Assembly: GCA_019925095.2 (NCBI GenBank)
Contig: CM034406.1
Span: 17,712,888 to 17,776,887 of the forward strand
Length of the DNA stretch: 64,000 nt
Reading direction: 5' to 3'
Origin: Dendrolimus kikuchii
Taxonomy: Eukaryota; Arthropoda; Insecta; Lepidoptera; Lasiocampidae
The notes under the pieces are model-generated. The model ran no database searches. It saw nothing but the letters and a program-made list of their open reading frames with translations, and had not been told where the DNA came from. Below are positions 1-9,917 of this stretch, piece by piece (within the stretch, counting starts at the first letter, position 1; every line of letters starts with the position of its first letter). The position numbers and the translations under genes are program-made.

Positions 1-619
1 AATCTGATATTCGATTTTAAAAGAAATACTTTTGTTTTCACGTTTCAACATTTCCAATGTTATTCAAAGAAGTTAGACTACAGACACAATTCTATTGCAA
101 AAACACTTTTACACGAACAACACAGTATGACAAGTTTCATCAAAATCAATTCAATAGTTTTTGTGTTATGCATATAGTTAAATAAATTCAAACAAAAATA
201 CTTAAATTTTATCTCTCTTATTCATATTGAGTAAAGTTTAAGGTTCTTAAAGAAGCCTATAAACTTATTCTAATTCAATATCAATAAGACCGTAAGTAAG
301 TAAGTCTTCAGTTTTTCTATAATGCCCCTATGCTACACCTGCGCCGTAATGCTTTAAATAATGCACTAATTAAGACTGTGTTATTTGAGATGCGACATTG
401 TTAATGACATGATAATGACAGCAATATGACTGGTAGAGTCGGTGCTGTAGAGTGAGGCGTACTCACCTTTCCTAAAAAGCATTTTAGTAAACGTGTATGT
501 ATATATGTATAAAGACATTAATTAAATTTGATGAAGCGACGTGTTTGTCAGGATCGTAGCAGGTGGATATCCATCGTCTCTGCCTTCGCCAATGGGAAAC
601 ACGCGTGACTGTATGTGCT
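1..619. other. AT-rich intergenic or intronic stretch
   Basis: Apart from the small palindromic repeat at 216-289, I see no coding region, RNA gene or recognisable repeat here. Confidence 0.5.
216..289. repeat. Short palindromic MITE-like repeat, copy 1
   Basis: A near-palindrome of about 74 bp: the outer TCTTATTCATATTGAG pairs with a matching arm at the right end, and AGGTTCTTAAAG lies in the centre. A second copy with the same arms is at 48184-48271. Two dispersed palindromic copies indicate a small non-autonomous DNA element. Confidence 0.5.
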
Positions 620-750
620 TATTATAATAAAAATAATAATAACAGCCCATAAATGTCCCACTGCTGGGCTCGGGCCCCCCATTATATACGAGAACGGGGG
701 GAACAGACAGTATACCCGCCACGCTAACCATTACGCTACCACGACTTTAT
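620..750 (-). mobile_element. tRNA-headed SINE, internally deleted copy
   Basis: On the - strand the copy starts with a tRNA-like head (GGTAGCGTAATGG fits the polymerase III A box) and ends with CCCAGCAGTGGGAC, then GGGCTGTTATTATT and an AT-rich (ATT)n tail at 620-645. The middle of the family consensus, as seen in the copy at 23718-23972, is missing. Confidence 0.6.
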
Positions 751-810
751 ATGTTGTACGTATTATTTATTCATTTTATATCGTTTACCTATTAGATTCG
801 TGTAAAAGTG

Positions 811-1032
811 CAATGCAAAAGTGGATGGATGCAGAAGTCGTGGAAGGCCTCGACACACCTTCCATGATCAAATTGATCGTGTACTAGGTGATGTCAGGAG
901 CCTTAAGAACAGACGAGCGTGCATGACAAGAGCTATGAATGTCAAAGAAGCAAGTGAGGTGTGTAACAATAAGCTTCAATGGCGCTCTGTTGTTCGTGCC
1001 TACCCCGCAAGGGAACTGGCGTGAAATTATAT
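811..1032 (+). pseudogene. RTE-like LINE family A, C-terminal ORF fragment
   Basis: The frame at 821-1024 encodes the C-terminal end of an RTE-like reverse transcriptase polyprotein. Diagnostic peptides are GCRSRGRPRHTFHDQIDRVL and, near the stop, WRSVVRAYPAREL. The same ends occur at 12953-13275 (-) and 34614-35544 (+). The copy is 5'-truncated and has lost about three codons after DRVL relative to its relatives. It is a dead insertion, not a host gene. Confidence 0.75.
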
Positions 1033-1265
1033 CGTTATACCTATTAGAGTCTAAGAACAATTTAACCCCGTTCAATTTCCCTATTAGTCGAGCATTGCGA
1101 TAAATCTCGATTCAACCTGACGGCCTTTCAAAGTCGTGCTTCTTTAAAGAGCAACTCGATAAGGGAACGTTTCATGACAAAGCTCTCATTAACTGACGTC
1201 AAAGGTGATGATGATTCAGATCTATTGTCTAGAATTCTAGATCTACATATTTTAATATTTTATGA

Positions 1266-1383
1266 CATGAAACTTCTTTAGAATCGTTATGATTTGAAAC
1301 TCGATGAAACGAAAGAGCGACGCTAAAAAGATATAACCACATAAATCTATAGGACTAAGCCTGCGAGAGAATGAGGATACGAG
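1266..1383 (+). repeat. Dispersed repeat, inverted partner of 3601-3712
   Basis: About 115 bp including ACTCGATGAAACGAAA and GCCTGCGAGAGAATGAG reappears as reverse complement at 3601-3712 with scattered mismatches. No coding potential. Probably two copies of one non-autonomous element. Confidence 0.55.
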
Positions 1384-1621
1384 TTTTACATTGTACGCTA
1401 TACTTTATGAAGCCCGTGTCCCCATTAGACGAACAGTTAGCAGTTGACTATGAGCGGCGATCGGTCGCTAACTCGAGTTAGCAGCGAACTGTAGCGTATT
1501 ATATTAGCCGCGAAGCGCTTGCAAAGTCTTAGGGAATTTAAACGGTTACTATACAACGTCGCGAAACGCTTGCGAACTCTTGGATGGAAAGGTAAACGCT
1601 TAGCATATGGCAAATCACAAA

Positions 1622-1986
1622 AAAAAACAAAACCTGTCCTATTTTCTGGGATAACCTTTACGTAACTCTATCCCATTATCCGGGATGAAAAGTATCCCTT
1701 GTCCACCCTCGATATTAAAATTACATATATACCGAATTTCAGCCAAATCGGTCCAATAGTTTTTCTGTAAAATCATAACATAGAGATAAATATATTTTTA
1801 TCCCGAAAACTATCCCATTTTTCGGGATAAAAGTATCCTTAGTTCATCCTCGGCATCGAAAAAAAGACACGCACACACACACACACATATATTGAGTTTC
1901 AGCCAAATCGGTCCAGTCGTTTTTCCGTGAAAACGGAACAGACAGACAGATTTACTTTCGCATTTATAATATTAATAGGGGTAGAT
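1622..1986 (+). repeat. Internally duplicated GGGATAA / CAGCCAAATCGGTCCA repeat
   Basis: Two tandem versions of a unit with CGGGAT...AAGTATCC followed by TTTCAGCCAAATCGGTCC are seen, and the right end carries ACAGACAGACAG then TTTCGCATTTATAATATTA. A third related copy is at 9470-9625. This sequence type is a familiar dispersed repeat in insect genomes. A short CA tract lies at 1868-1887. Confidence 0.6.
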
Positions 1987-2345
1987 TTCATAGAAGAGCA
2001 CGAATGGGGCCCTATTTCCAAGAAAGCGCTCGTCTTGCCAAGCACCGTATCGTGTATAACAAAGAAAAATGCCTAGCGTTGTTTTTGATTTTTTACGCCA
2101 GCGGCAGTCCGCCATTTTTTTTCACGGACACGCCAAATTGGAGGCAATTTTTGCTAAAAACTGTAATTTCAGCTAGATCCGGGCGGGGCTGAATGTTTTT
2201 ACGTGGTGATTTTATTTTAATTTTCTATCTAGACGCTCCTGTTGATTTAATATTTTAATTGTTGTAAAATGTAATATAATTTTAGGCGAAACAACCTTTT
2301 CGTGAATGTGAAATGTCCGTAGCTAGTAGATCGGTTTTATAAATG

Positions 2346-2414
2346 TACCTAATGTTAGACGGATGGACAAAATCGATTCAATTTGATTAAAATGCGCAGA
2401 ACTGAAAGGACACG
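2346..2414 (+). repeat. MITE-like family M2, left part, interrupted by an RTE insertion
   Basis: TTAGACGGAT and AGAACTGAAAGGACA match the copy at 48455-48615 (reverse complement). The sequence resumes at about 2825 on the other side of an RTE fragment, so this is one M2 copy split by a later insertion. Confidence 0.5.
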
Positions 2415-2422
2415 ATGACATT

Positions 2423-2824
2423 CGTCATCAGCCAATCACAGTCTGGTCCTCCGCCTTCCTTCCTCATCCAGCCTCTACCGGCTACTTGTGCAGGTCGTCA
2501 GTCCAACGGGCTGGAGGGCGTCCGACACTACGTTTACCGAGACGCGGTCTCCACTCCAGGACTCGTTCGCTCCATTGGCCATCGGGCCTGGGACAGACGT
2601 GACCAGTCCACTGCCACTTCATCTTGCTAATTTTGCAAGCTATGTTGGTTACCTTGGTTCTCTTACGTATATCCTCATTTCTAATTCTATCCGTAAATGA
2701 AACACCCAACATAGCTTGCTCCATTCGCATGTTGAACGACTTGGAATTTGTGGACCAGTCCTGACGGTACGTCACTTTCTACGTCTCGGCCCCGTAGCTC
2801 AGGATTGTCAGGGTCAATGTTCAA
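2423..2824 (-). pseudogene. RTE-like LINE family D, C-terminal ORF fragment
   Basis: The - strand frame 2482-2775 reads as the C-terminal end of an RTE-like reverse transcriptase: MLGVSFTDRIRNEDIRKRTK, then KWQWTGHVC and LEWRPRLGKRSVGRPPARW. The order (RIRN box, W-x-GH box, GRPP-RW box) is typical of the RTE group. The copy is 5'-truncated. ATGACATT flanks it at 2415-2422 and 2825-2832, which is either a target duplication or part of the tail. Confidence 0.75.
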
Positions 2825-3072
2825 TGACATTGATGGATATAATTTGAAGTTTTTATGGATCACTTTAGTTGCTTCATTCAAACTGATAGATAGAATTGAT
2901 CCGTCTAAAGTATTTATTAGACATATTAGTCCATATTAGATGGTTCATTTCTGTATTTCAATTTGAAGGAATCAATCGAAGTTAATATAAACACAAAATA
3001 GAATCATTCAATGTTATTGAATACCGTCACGTACGTTCAGTTCTCTGCATTTCAGCCAAATTGAAATTTGAA
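2825..3072. repeat. MITE-like family M2, right part plus a second inverted copy
   Basis: 2825-2925 continues the M2 copy begun at 2346 (TGGATCACTTTAGTTG, then TTGATCCGTCTAA). 2929-3072 is a second, degenerate M2 copy in the opposite orientation. Related copies are at 12605-12790 and 48455-48615. Confidence 0.45.
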
Positions 3073-3080
3073 TAATTTCG

Positions 3081-3335
3081 AGGCGACAAAACAACCCATA
3101 GCTAGATGGTAGGGTATTTGCCTGTCTGGATGGCTACCACCCCTGGTCTAGTGTATGCCGCCATAACAACCTTGAGTTGTGTTCCTGCATTAGTGGCCAG
3201 GTTCCTGTCCCCCTTCTGAAAGCGGCAGCACATTGGTAGCACCTTTGGTGTCACAAATGTCCATAGGCGATAGTAACCGCTTTCCATCAGGTGGGCTGTC
3301 TGCATGTCTGCTGAACTCATGCAATAAAAAAAAAA
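3081..3335 (+). mobile_element. Tail-sharing retroposon family A, copy 1
   Basis: Order: GATGGCTACCACCCCTGG, CATAACAACCTTGAGTTGTG, the CCATAGGCGATAGTAACC box, the GTGGGCTGTCTGCATG box, then GCAATA and a poly(A) run ending at 3335. About ten copies of this body occur in the window. The last 75 bp match the 3' end of the LINE at 16563-18475. Short conceptual frames across it are not genes. Confidence 0.7.
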
Positions 3336-3600
3336 TGTGTGCGTGCGTGCAGTTCACGCGCAGTAGAAGTGAAACTTCGGAGAATATACTCACAGATAAT
3401 TCTTCTCTAATTTTTATTAATATAAATATAATTCCTATAGCCTACATCCGTCAACATATCATAATTCAAAATAAACTTCTTAAGTATTATCACTTTCGAT
3501 TTTTAGTCTAAAAAATATTATCTGTTTTATTTCGGTCCAAATTGGACCTATGTTTAATCATCGGTCTTATTGACCCCTGATCTGTGCTGCACAATGCAAA

Positions 3601-3712
3601 CCCCGTATCTCATTCTCTCGCAGGCTGTCCTATAGATTTATAAGTTTATCTGTTTTTAGTGTCGCTTTTTCGTTTCATCGAGTTTAAAATCACGATTCAA
3701 AGAAGTTGCACT
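3601..3712 (-). repeat. Dispersed repeat, inverted partner of 1266-1383
   Basis: Reverse-complement counterpart of the repeat at 1266-1383, containing CTCATTCTCTCGCAGGC and TTTCGTTTCATCGAG. Confidence 0.55.
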
Positions 3713-4648
3713 TCAAAAAAATACGTCCTTTAATCTAAAATGTATTACATAATATATTGTTAACGAAAACGCTTTCTTTATCTAGCGCTTAGTTCGACTA
3801 ATCCGCAATACATACAAAAGCGCCAGCCCCGTATATTTTGGGTCAAAATCAATAGTTCGCCATCCACAAATACTTGACCTGGGCCGCCCTAGACGGTTTT
3901 ATTTCTACGTATCTTAATTGATGCTAACTTCAGCGAATCGACTACGTTGAAATTCTAAAAATTATTCCGTTTTCCTGAAACAAGCTCTGTTGTTGAGGAT
4001 TCTTCAGTCTGTATTTATTTACTAGTTTTCTCCATTAGTGTCTAAGTTAGCCTGCTCGGTGCTTCGCAGATTATAAACGACTTTTTAAGTACGGCTTCAC
4101 GATGATTTTAAATGAAGCCGTTGTCAAGAATTATTATTTATTCCTTTGTAAAATGTAACAAACAATATATACATTTAAGAAAATGCAATATGACAGTCGT
4201 TGAATTCTTTGTATGTACTCCTCGTGAGATATTGTCTAATAACAAGTGTTTAGAAATATTTAAATTATAAAGAAAAAATATATCTATTGAGGAGTACATC
4301 GTACCGTCAACAATATTGAAGTAGCATATAATTTACTAGCAGCTGGTTATACCTTTTTTATTTATAATCAGCAGGCAAACACACACATTGCATATCCTTG
4401 AGCTAAGTAAGATACGCATTTGTTATGGGTAATGTATAATACAACGGAGAACTTTAGGACCGGTCCAAGACACCCAGACCATAATAGTCTGTTTTAGTGA
4501 AGCTAGCCGGCCACTCGCTTTGACTACCCAACAGGTGTATATACTTTTAAAAGTTACCTTATACTTCGCAGTAGGAATGCGGACATAATTATGTTACAAT
4601 AAATTCTATCATTTTTTACATATAAAAGAACAGGCGTACAAAATAACA
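3713..4648. other. AT-rich stretch without recognised features
   Basis: No exon, RNA gene or repeat could be supported. 4340-4540 contains generic transposon-like wording but nothing assignable. Confidence 0.4.
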
Positions 4649-4886
4649 GGTGCCAGGTGGTAGCGCATTTGCCCGACTGGATGGCTACCACCCCTGGTCT
4701 AAAGTATGTCGCCGTAACAACCGTGAGTTGTGTTCCGGCATTAGTGTCCAGGTTCCAATCTCCCTTAAAAGAGCAGCAGCGTATTTGTAGCAACTTTGCT
4801 GTTGCAAATGTCCATAGGCGATAGTAACCGCTTTCCATCAAGTGGGCCGTCTGCCTGTCTGCTGATCCCCTGTAATAAAAAAAAAT
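4649..4886 (+). mobile_element. Tail-sharing retroposon family A, copy 2
   Basis: Begins near CCAGGTGGTAGCGCATTTGC and ends with GGGCCGTCTGCCTGTC and a poly(A) run at 4877-4886. It is 5'-truncated relative to the longest copies at 7236 and 61343. Confidence 0.7.
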
Positions 4887-4887
4887 A

Positions 4888-5095
4888 ACATCTCATCATC
4901 TTACTTTTAAAACATCACGTTGGAAATATTTTTTACTTTTCAAACAATAATTAGTGGCATATTTGATTGATTTTACTTGTATCTACCTATGACGTCATAA
5001 GTACTCTCATACAAAATCCGTGAGGCTGCAACGTTTTTTAAGATGATAAAAAGTATCTTCTCAGTTGACTTGACTGTCTGCCTGCTTTTATTTTA
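4888..5095 (+). repeat. Dispersed non-coding repeat, inverted partner of 15045-15245
   Basis: Contains CATCATCTTACTTT, ACCTATGACGTCAT and TCTCAGTTGACTTGACTG, all found in reverse complement at 15045-15245. Probably a MITE family. It starts directly after the poly(A) tail of the preceding element. Confidence 0.5.
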
Positions 5096-5524
5096 TTCGG
5101 TTCTAAACAAGGTCTGCCTTAACCAGAACTCTTGAAACTCGCCCGCCATTAAAAAAGTAAATTAAGAATCAAGAGTTTCTATAACCCAGCAGGCGACAGG
5201 ACAGTTAATTAAGCCGAATGTCGCCAGCGACAAGTTCCGGCAGTCGTGTGACAAAGTTACATGTATTTTTTGCCCGGGCGCGTGTTGGCAGAGCGCACGT
5301 GGCATGGCGCCCGAGCTACGTGCCAACATACCAGTGCGAAGTTAAGCAGCTTTATATAACTGGGCCCATAATTATGTATAGCATCTTTGTCAAAAATAGA
5401 AGTCCTTAAATAAGGTTTAGTCGACTTCCTTGAGTCGTCGTCAAATATATCGTGTATTAAGTGAATATCGATCATTTACACAGGTTTCGCTGTCAGTCAA
5501 CCGTTGTCCTGCTGCTGGACGTAA
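5096..5524. other. Unassigned stretch and left flank of an R1 target repeat
   Basis: 5470-5524 includes CCTGCTGCTGGACGTAAG, part of an older dispersed repeat into which the R1-clade relic inserted. 5210-5330 is locally GC-rich but shows no believable exon. Confidence 0.4.
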
Positions 5525-5538
5525 GCCTCCCCAAGTTT
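5525..5538 (+). repeat. Target-site duplication (left) of the R1-clade relic
   Basis: GCCTCCCCAAGTTT here is repeated exactly at 6464-6477 immediately after the poly(A) tail of the relic. Confidence 0.85.
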
Positions 5539-6463
5539 TGGGCGCTCCCGACAGGATGCCCTCTCCCGTGGCCTGGTTTATTGCCAGGCTGAGCTTCAGG
5601 CGATCAGGACGCCTGAAACCGCGTCCATGATCCAAATTTGGTCGAGAGAGTTGGAAACTCCTGTGGCAGGCGTTGAGACCGTGGAGGCGGTGCGCCCACA
5701 CTTGTTGCGATGGATCTCGCGGAAACTCGGGACCCTGAGCTTCAGGATGACGCAGATACTTACCGGGCATGGGTGCTTCGATAAGTATCTGAATCATATC
5801 GTGGGCTGCCTGCCTGCCTCTCAATGTCGCCAATGTAGCGCATAAGATTCAGCGTTCCGCACGCTGGTCGAATGCGCAGCATGGACACCGCAGAGATTTG
5901 AACTCGAGACCGTCGTAAGTCCGATCGAATCGCTGGGTAGTTTGGTGCAAGCCATGCAGCATAGCGATGATCATTGGGTAGGTGCGGCCAATTTCTGGGA
6001 GACAGTGATGTCTCAAAAGGAGGCCGCGGAACGAGAAAGGGAGAGAGGTGCGCATGCACCTCAAGGGTACCGACGTCAGTCGGGGTCCCAGAGACGCAGA
6101 TATAGGCGCAAGATCTCCTCCCGTAATACCACTGCAGGGGCCGACAAGAATCTAGGGAGCGGAGGAGTCATCCCCCTGTTGCCGAAGTGACTGTGCACTG
6201 CTTCCCGGGGCATTCTCAAGCACTGATGCTAGGATCAGCATGGGCGTAACTACGTTCTAAGTCTCACGCTTTTCCTGCCATAAGCGCGGGACACATGGGA
6301 GGAGAGCGGTTTTAGTGGAGTATTGCCTATGGGTTACCTCTCCACATAGAGGAAGGTACCTTGCCGAGTCTCCACACATGCCGGCGACCTTCATCGCTTT
6401 GGTCTAATCCCTAACAAAGGATCCGGTAATGTGCAAAATGCATTTCCCCCGACTCAAAAAAAA
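5539..6463 (+). pseudogene. 5'-truncated R1-clade LINE: ORF2 C-terminus, 3' UTR and poly(A)
   Basis: The frame near 5627-5845 encodes ETVEAVRPHLLRWISRKLGT and TQILTGHGCF, then a degraded C-x2-C zinc motif (CRQC). 5942-6190 continues with VVQAM-like sequence and SQKEAAERERER. These match residues of the intact R1-clade ORF2 at 39997-43164 (TIEAVRPVLPQWIDRRHGT, TQVLTGHGCF, SAKEAAERERER). A frameshift or stop separates the two parts. The 3' UTR runs to about 6455 and ends in eight A residues at 6456-6463. The 14-bp flanking duplication shows one target-primed insertion event. It is a different family from the intact element, because the 3' UTRs are not alike. Confidence 0.85.
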
Positions 6464-6477
6464 GCCTCCCCAAGTTT
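6464..6477 (+). repeat. Target-site duplication (right) of the R1-clade relic
   Basis: Exact copy of 5525-5538. The interrupted older repeat continues rightwards (TTTGCGCCACTAAAACGC) to about 6590. Confidence 0.85.
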
Positions 6478-6639
6478 GCGCCACTAAAACGCTTGCCCAG
6501 CGCGGTGATTCGGGCAAATCCCACCCAGGTTTTAACCTCGCCAAAATAGAACACGGTAAAGCATATCTATGCCGTGGGAACTTATTAGCGTAACTTAGTT
6601 AACGCCAATACGAGTCTTGATCGGAAAGCATGCACCACT

Positions 6640-6786
6640 TAAAAAGTTGCACATCAAAATGACCGGTGTGTCAAACCTGCCAGGTCAGCATGAACAAGCG
6701 TGGTGGATAGTGTTCAATCCCCTATAAATGGGAGGACTGAGCCCGGCAGTAGGACGTTTATGGACTGTTATTAAAACATATCTACA
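6640..6786 (+). mobile_element. tRNA-headed SINE, 3' part
   Basis: Contains GCACCACTT, GTGTCAAACCTGCCAGG, AAGCGTGGTGGATA and the end GACGTTTATGGACTGTTATT, in the same order as the full copy at 23718-23972. The tRNA-like head is missing. Confidence 0.6.
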
Positions 6787-7235
6787 TCGACGTGTACGTA
6801 ATCATTTGTCAATACTTCCAAAGTCCACTATTCCGGAGATCGTGTGAGCCGTGGCTAAGAACAAGCGACTTATAAACCCGGTGGCATACGCAGAGTGCGT
6901 TTTTGTGCGCATTCCACCATCTGAGTTCCACCATCTCACAACGAAGAGTGTTCCGAAGGACAACCACAAAGCTCATCTTCGGTGGTATGTTCACTCTCAG
7001 TTCCTTAAGCTACCAGTCTTACCTGTGGTGCTTTTATATATACTATAGCAACTTGGAAGGAACTTTCCGACTACTTTTGGAAATAATAGTTATTTATGAT
7101 ACTAGTGCGGGAAGTTGGTTTTTACAAACGGAGTAGACGAATGGAAGCCCGAGATGAACTCGAGGGTTTACCATAGTCACGGGTTTGCAAAAACCAACAA
7201 TCGCACATGTGTTATACGTCTTTCAACACATTTTT
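6787..7235. other. Stretch without recognised features
   Basis: No exon or repeat could be supported, although several short frames are open. Confidence 0.35.
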
Positions 7236-7455
7236 TACGTGCAGGCACGGAAAAAGAATACTATAATTCCTGCGGCCGGGCGGCCTGTCATAAGATTCGA
7301 TCAAACAACTCACAGCTAGGTGGTAGGGCATTTGCCCGACTTGATGCCTACCACTCCTGGTCTAGAGTATGCTGCCATAAAACAACTTTGAGTTGTGTTC
7401 AGTCAGTCAGTCAATCACTGGCCAGATTTCAGTTTCTCCTTCACGGCTGGCAGCA
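7236..7455 (+). mobile_element. Tail-sharing retroposon family A, long 5' copy (left part)
   Basis: Begins at ACGTGCAGGCACGG, the same 5' sequence as copies ending at 21538 (-) and starting at 61343 (+). Continues through GCGGCCGGGCGGCCTGTC, CACAGCTAGGTGGTAGGGC and GAGTTGTGTTC. The copy is interrupted after GGCTGGCAGCAGA and resumes at 7643. Confidence 0.65.
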
Positions 7456-7642
7456 GAATGCATTAGCATTCTGGCATTTCCGTTATCGAGAGATGCCAAG
7501 ATGTTTTGCAAACTATATAACTCTATTTTCAGTTCAAATTAATTAGATTACATTAGAAATGTTATTTAGAATTTGGGTACTTTACGGGGTGACATGGCCG
7601 CTAAGCGGCAAAGCCCTTTCTAAATAAAGATTTTTTTTTAAA
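7456..7642 (+). mobile_element. Short retroposon nested in a family A copy
   Basis: About 185 bp without coding potential, ending GACATGGCCGCTAAGCGG, AATAAAG and an oligo-T/A end. ACGGCTGGCAGCAGA before it and ACGGCTGGTAGCACA after it look like a diverged 15-bp target duplication, so it inserted into the older family A copy. Its parent family is not identified. Confidence 0.5.
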
Positions 7643-7765
7643 ACGGCTGGTAGCACATTGGCAGCACCTTTAGTATTGCTAATGTCCATTGGCGACGGTT
7701 ACCACTTACATTCATAGTTGGGCCGTCAGTCTGTCTGTTGTGCTTCACCAATAAATTTCAAAAAA
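7643..7765 (+). mobile_element. Tail-sharing retroposon family A, right part of the interrupted copy
   Basis: Resumes at CTGGTAGCACATTGGC and carries CCATTGGCGACGGTTACC, GGGCCGTCAGTCTGTC and CAATAAATTTC, the usual 3' tail of the family. Confidence 0.6.
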
Positions 7766-8174
7766 GCGAGAAAACAGTACAATAGGTAATGAAACAAACA
7801 TAAGTATCAGTCGGAGAGTGTCAACAATCTTGGACGTTTCTAATATAAAAAGGGTGCCACGTGCGTGTGGTGAACATTAGAAGTACACCTTTCGTTTCAT
7901 TTCCTCTATAGTAATAAAGTAAGACAAATGTATTGATCAAAAGCGCTTCCAATGAGGTTCGTTTATTCAGTTTACTTATTTTTGTAATGTGAAAATGCTT
8001 GGTGGAATCCTTTTTTTTTCACCTACGTACTTATTTTACCGCACGGAGTGCGGAAAAATAGGTTGCATTGTGTGGTGCATAATTTATAACTTTCGAACAA
8101 TATATACAGGGTTCGTAAATACATTTTTTAAGCAAATGTGTTAAAAAGTAATTTAAAAAATAAAACGATTAAAT
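7766..8174. other. AT-rich stretch without recognised features
   Basis: Nothing coding or repetitive could be assigned. Confidence 0.35.
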
Positions 8175-8312
8175 ACGATCTAGAATCCCATTTATACCAT
8201 TCAAAAGGCTGGCAACGAGTTGCACTTACCTAAGCGTTACAAACGTCGTCAACATTAACCACTTGCCATTGGGTGGGCCGGGCCGACTACATGTTTGCCA
8301 GCTTAGTAATAA
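8175..8312 (+). mobile_element. Tail-sharing retroposon family B, 3' end only
   Basis: AAAGGCTGGCAACGAGTTGC, then CGTCAACATTAACCAC and ATTGGGTGGGCCG. Same tail logic as the copies at 20410-20545 and 33917-34235, strongly diverged. Confidence 0.45.
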
Positions 8313-8439
8313 AATAAAAATTGAAAATAGCTGGATGCTTTCAGAAATCGCCCGAGGGCGCACATATTCTTAACTAGAGATTGCCCCGCGACCGCGCCGC
8401 TTGTCAAACACTAGGCAGTAGCTTTATTTTACTTTAAAA

Positions 8440-8530
8440 AAAACTTTATTCGGTTCTTTACATATAATAACACCAAAGAAACTAAGTCCATATATTATAG
8501 TCTACACAACTTCCTAGAAGAACATAGAGG
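8440..8530 (+). repeat. Dispersed repeat also present at the 3' flank of the intact R1 element
   Basis: AAAGAAACTAAGTCCATATA at about 8475-8494 recurs at about 39648-39667, directly next to the poly(A) tail of the R1-clade element. The sequence to its left (ACTTTATTCGGTTC) is also similar. The intact element therefore inserted into a copy of this repeat. Confidence 0.5.
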
Positions 8531-9469
8531 CGAATCGAAGCCAAACTAATTTGAAATAATACAATGAATGACATGTTGTTTATAATAACGTAGGTATGTA
8601 CCTACGGGTAAATTAGCTTCGAGACGGTTTTTGTATATTTACTGGACTTCTAAACTTGAAATTTAAATATCCTTGTAATTTAGTATTAAAAATTATGTTT
8701 AATATTAATATATATTATTTTAATATCGTTTAATATTATTAGTTTAACATCAAGTACCTGCCTATAAAAATATGTAAAAGTATTAGTCTATTTATTTATG
8801 TGCTGACAGTACACTACTTTTTATTTATTAACAACTACGGAATCTAGTTCCGTACCCTTTTTTACAATTAAATTTAAGAAGTTAGGAAGTTGTACACGCT
8901 TATTTGTTACTTTGTTTATGTGTGTGATATTTAATGAATGAATTTGTGTTGTGTTGTACCTTAAGAATGACTTATTATATTAATTTATTCTAGTTTTAAT
9001 ACTAAACTTATACTAATGTAGAGTGTATCTGTTACATGCTGGTGTTGTGAGGAAGTGCATGTGCAGTGAGTGCCTTATGTCTATACCTATATATATTATC
9101 TCAGTGTCTTGTTTTTCCTTTCTGTGCCTAGGTTATTAATTTTTAGGCTCTTTGTGTGTCTTGGTTTGTTTGTGAAGTGTGCGTGTAATGCAATGCGGTG
9201 GTAGTGCGCGTTGGTGACAGTACACTACTACAAACGCAGAAACGTTACAATGCTAATTTATCTGTATTTGTTAGTGAATTGATAAAACGCGATTGCAGCG
9301 CCATCTATTCTGCTAATCAGTCTATTCTAAGGAAACGACGTCATTTATCGGAATAAAATGTATTCTTAGTGTTAACTCTGGTTATAAGCAAGCTCAATGC
9401 GAGTGTCATTCATATACGTTCAGTAGTTTTCAAAAAAGATGCGATTGTAGCGCCATCTTTTTCGCTATT
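8531..9469. other. Non-coding stretch
   Basis: GACAGTACACTACT occurs at about 8804 and again at about 9217. Otherwise nothing assignable. Confidence 0.35.
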
Positions 9470-9625
9470 TTCGTGTATCCCTCGGAACCGATCCCATTTC
9501 TCGGGATAAACAGTATCCTAATTTACATTTCCGTTTCGAGTTTCATTTAAATCCGTTCAGTACTTTTTAAGTGATGCTCTAACAGACATATAGGCAGAAA
9601 GACAGACAGACAAAAATCTAAAAAG
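9470..9625 (+). repeat. GGGATAA / GACAGACAGAC dispersed repeat, copy 3
   Basis: CTCGGGATAAACAGTATCC, AAATCCGTTCAGTACTTTT and AGACAGACAGACAAA follow the same order as the duplicated repeat at 1622-1986. Confidence 0.5.
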
Positions 9626-9721
9626 CGTATGCTGCTTGCTAGACTTGAAATTTTTCTTTCGCCATGTAGGGGTCAGCTAAGAACGGATTGTACGGTACGC
9701 GAAGCGGGCGGGTATCAGCTA

Positions 9722-9722
<1 letters not shown>

Positions 9723-9761
<39 letters not shown>

Positions 9762-9798
9762 GCGTGTGTGTGCGCGCGCGCGCGCGCGCGTGTGTGTT
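9723..9798 (+). repeat. (TG)n / (CG)n compound microsatellite
   Basis: A TG run of about 32 bp passes through mixed GTGC units into CGCGCGCGCGCGCGCGCG and back to TG. Alternating purine-pyrimidine DNA of this kind favours left-handed helix. The apparent reading frames across it on both strands are translations of the repeat. Confidence 0.9.
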
Positions 9799-9873
9799 AT
9801 TGTGTACACATGGTTTGCTGACATAGGAGTATACAAATATTTATAATAAATCTTATTAAATTATATAATGTTG

Positions 9874-9917
9874 TCTGACATACATCAGTATGCATAAGCA
9901 TACTGATGTATGTCAGA
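9874..9917. repeat. Perfect 20-bp palindrome with 4-nt loop
   Basis: TCTGACATACATCAGTATGC at 9874-9893 is followed by ATAA and its exact reverse complement at 9898-9917. No gene context explains it. Confidence 0.8.

Noticed and set aside
5441..5833. 130-codon frame on the - strand
   Set aside because: Antisense shadow of the R1-clade ORF2 relic, which matches the intact element in sense.
9629..9836. 65-codon frames on both strands
   Set aside because: They are translations of the TG/CG microsatellite (Val-Cys and Thr-His runs).
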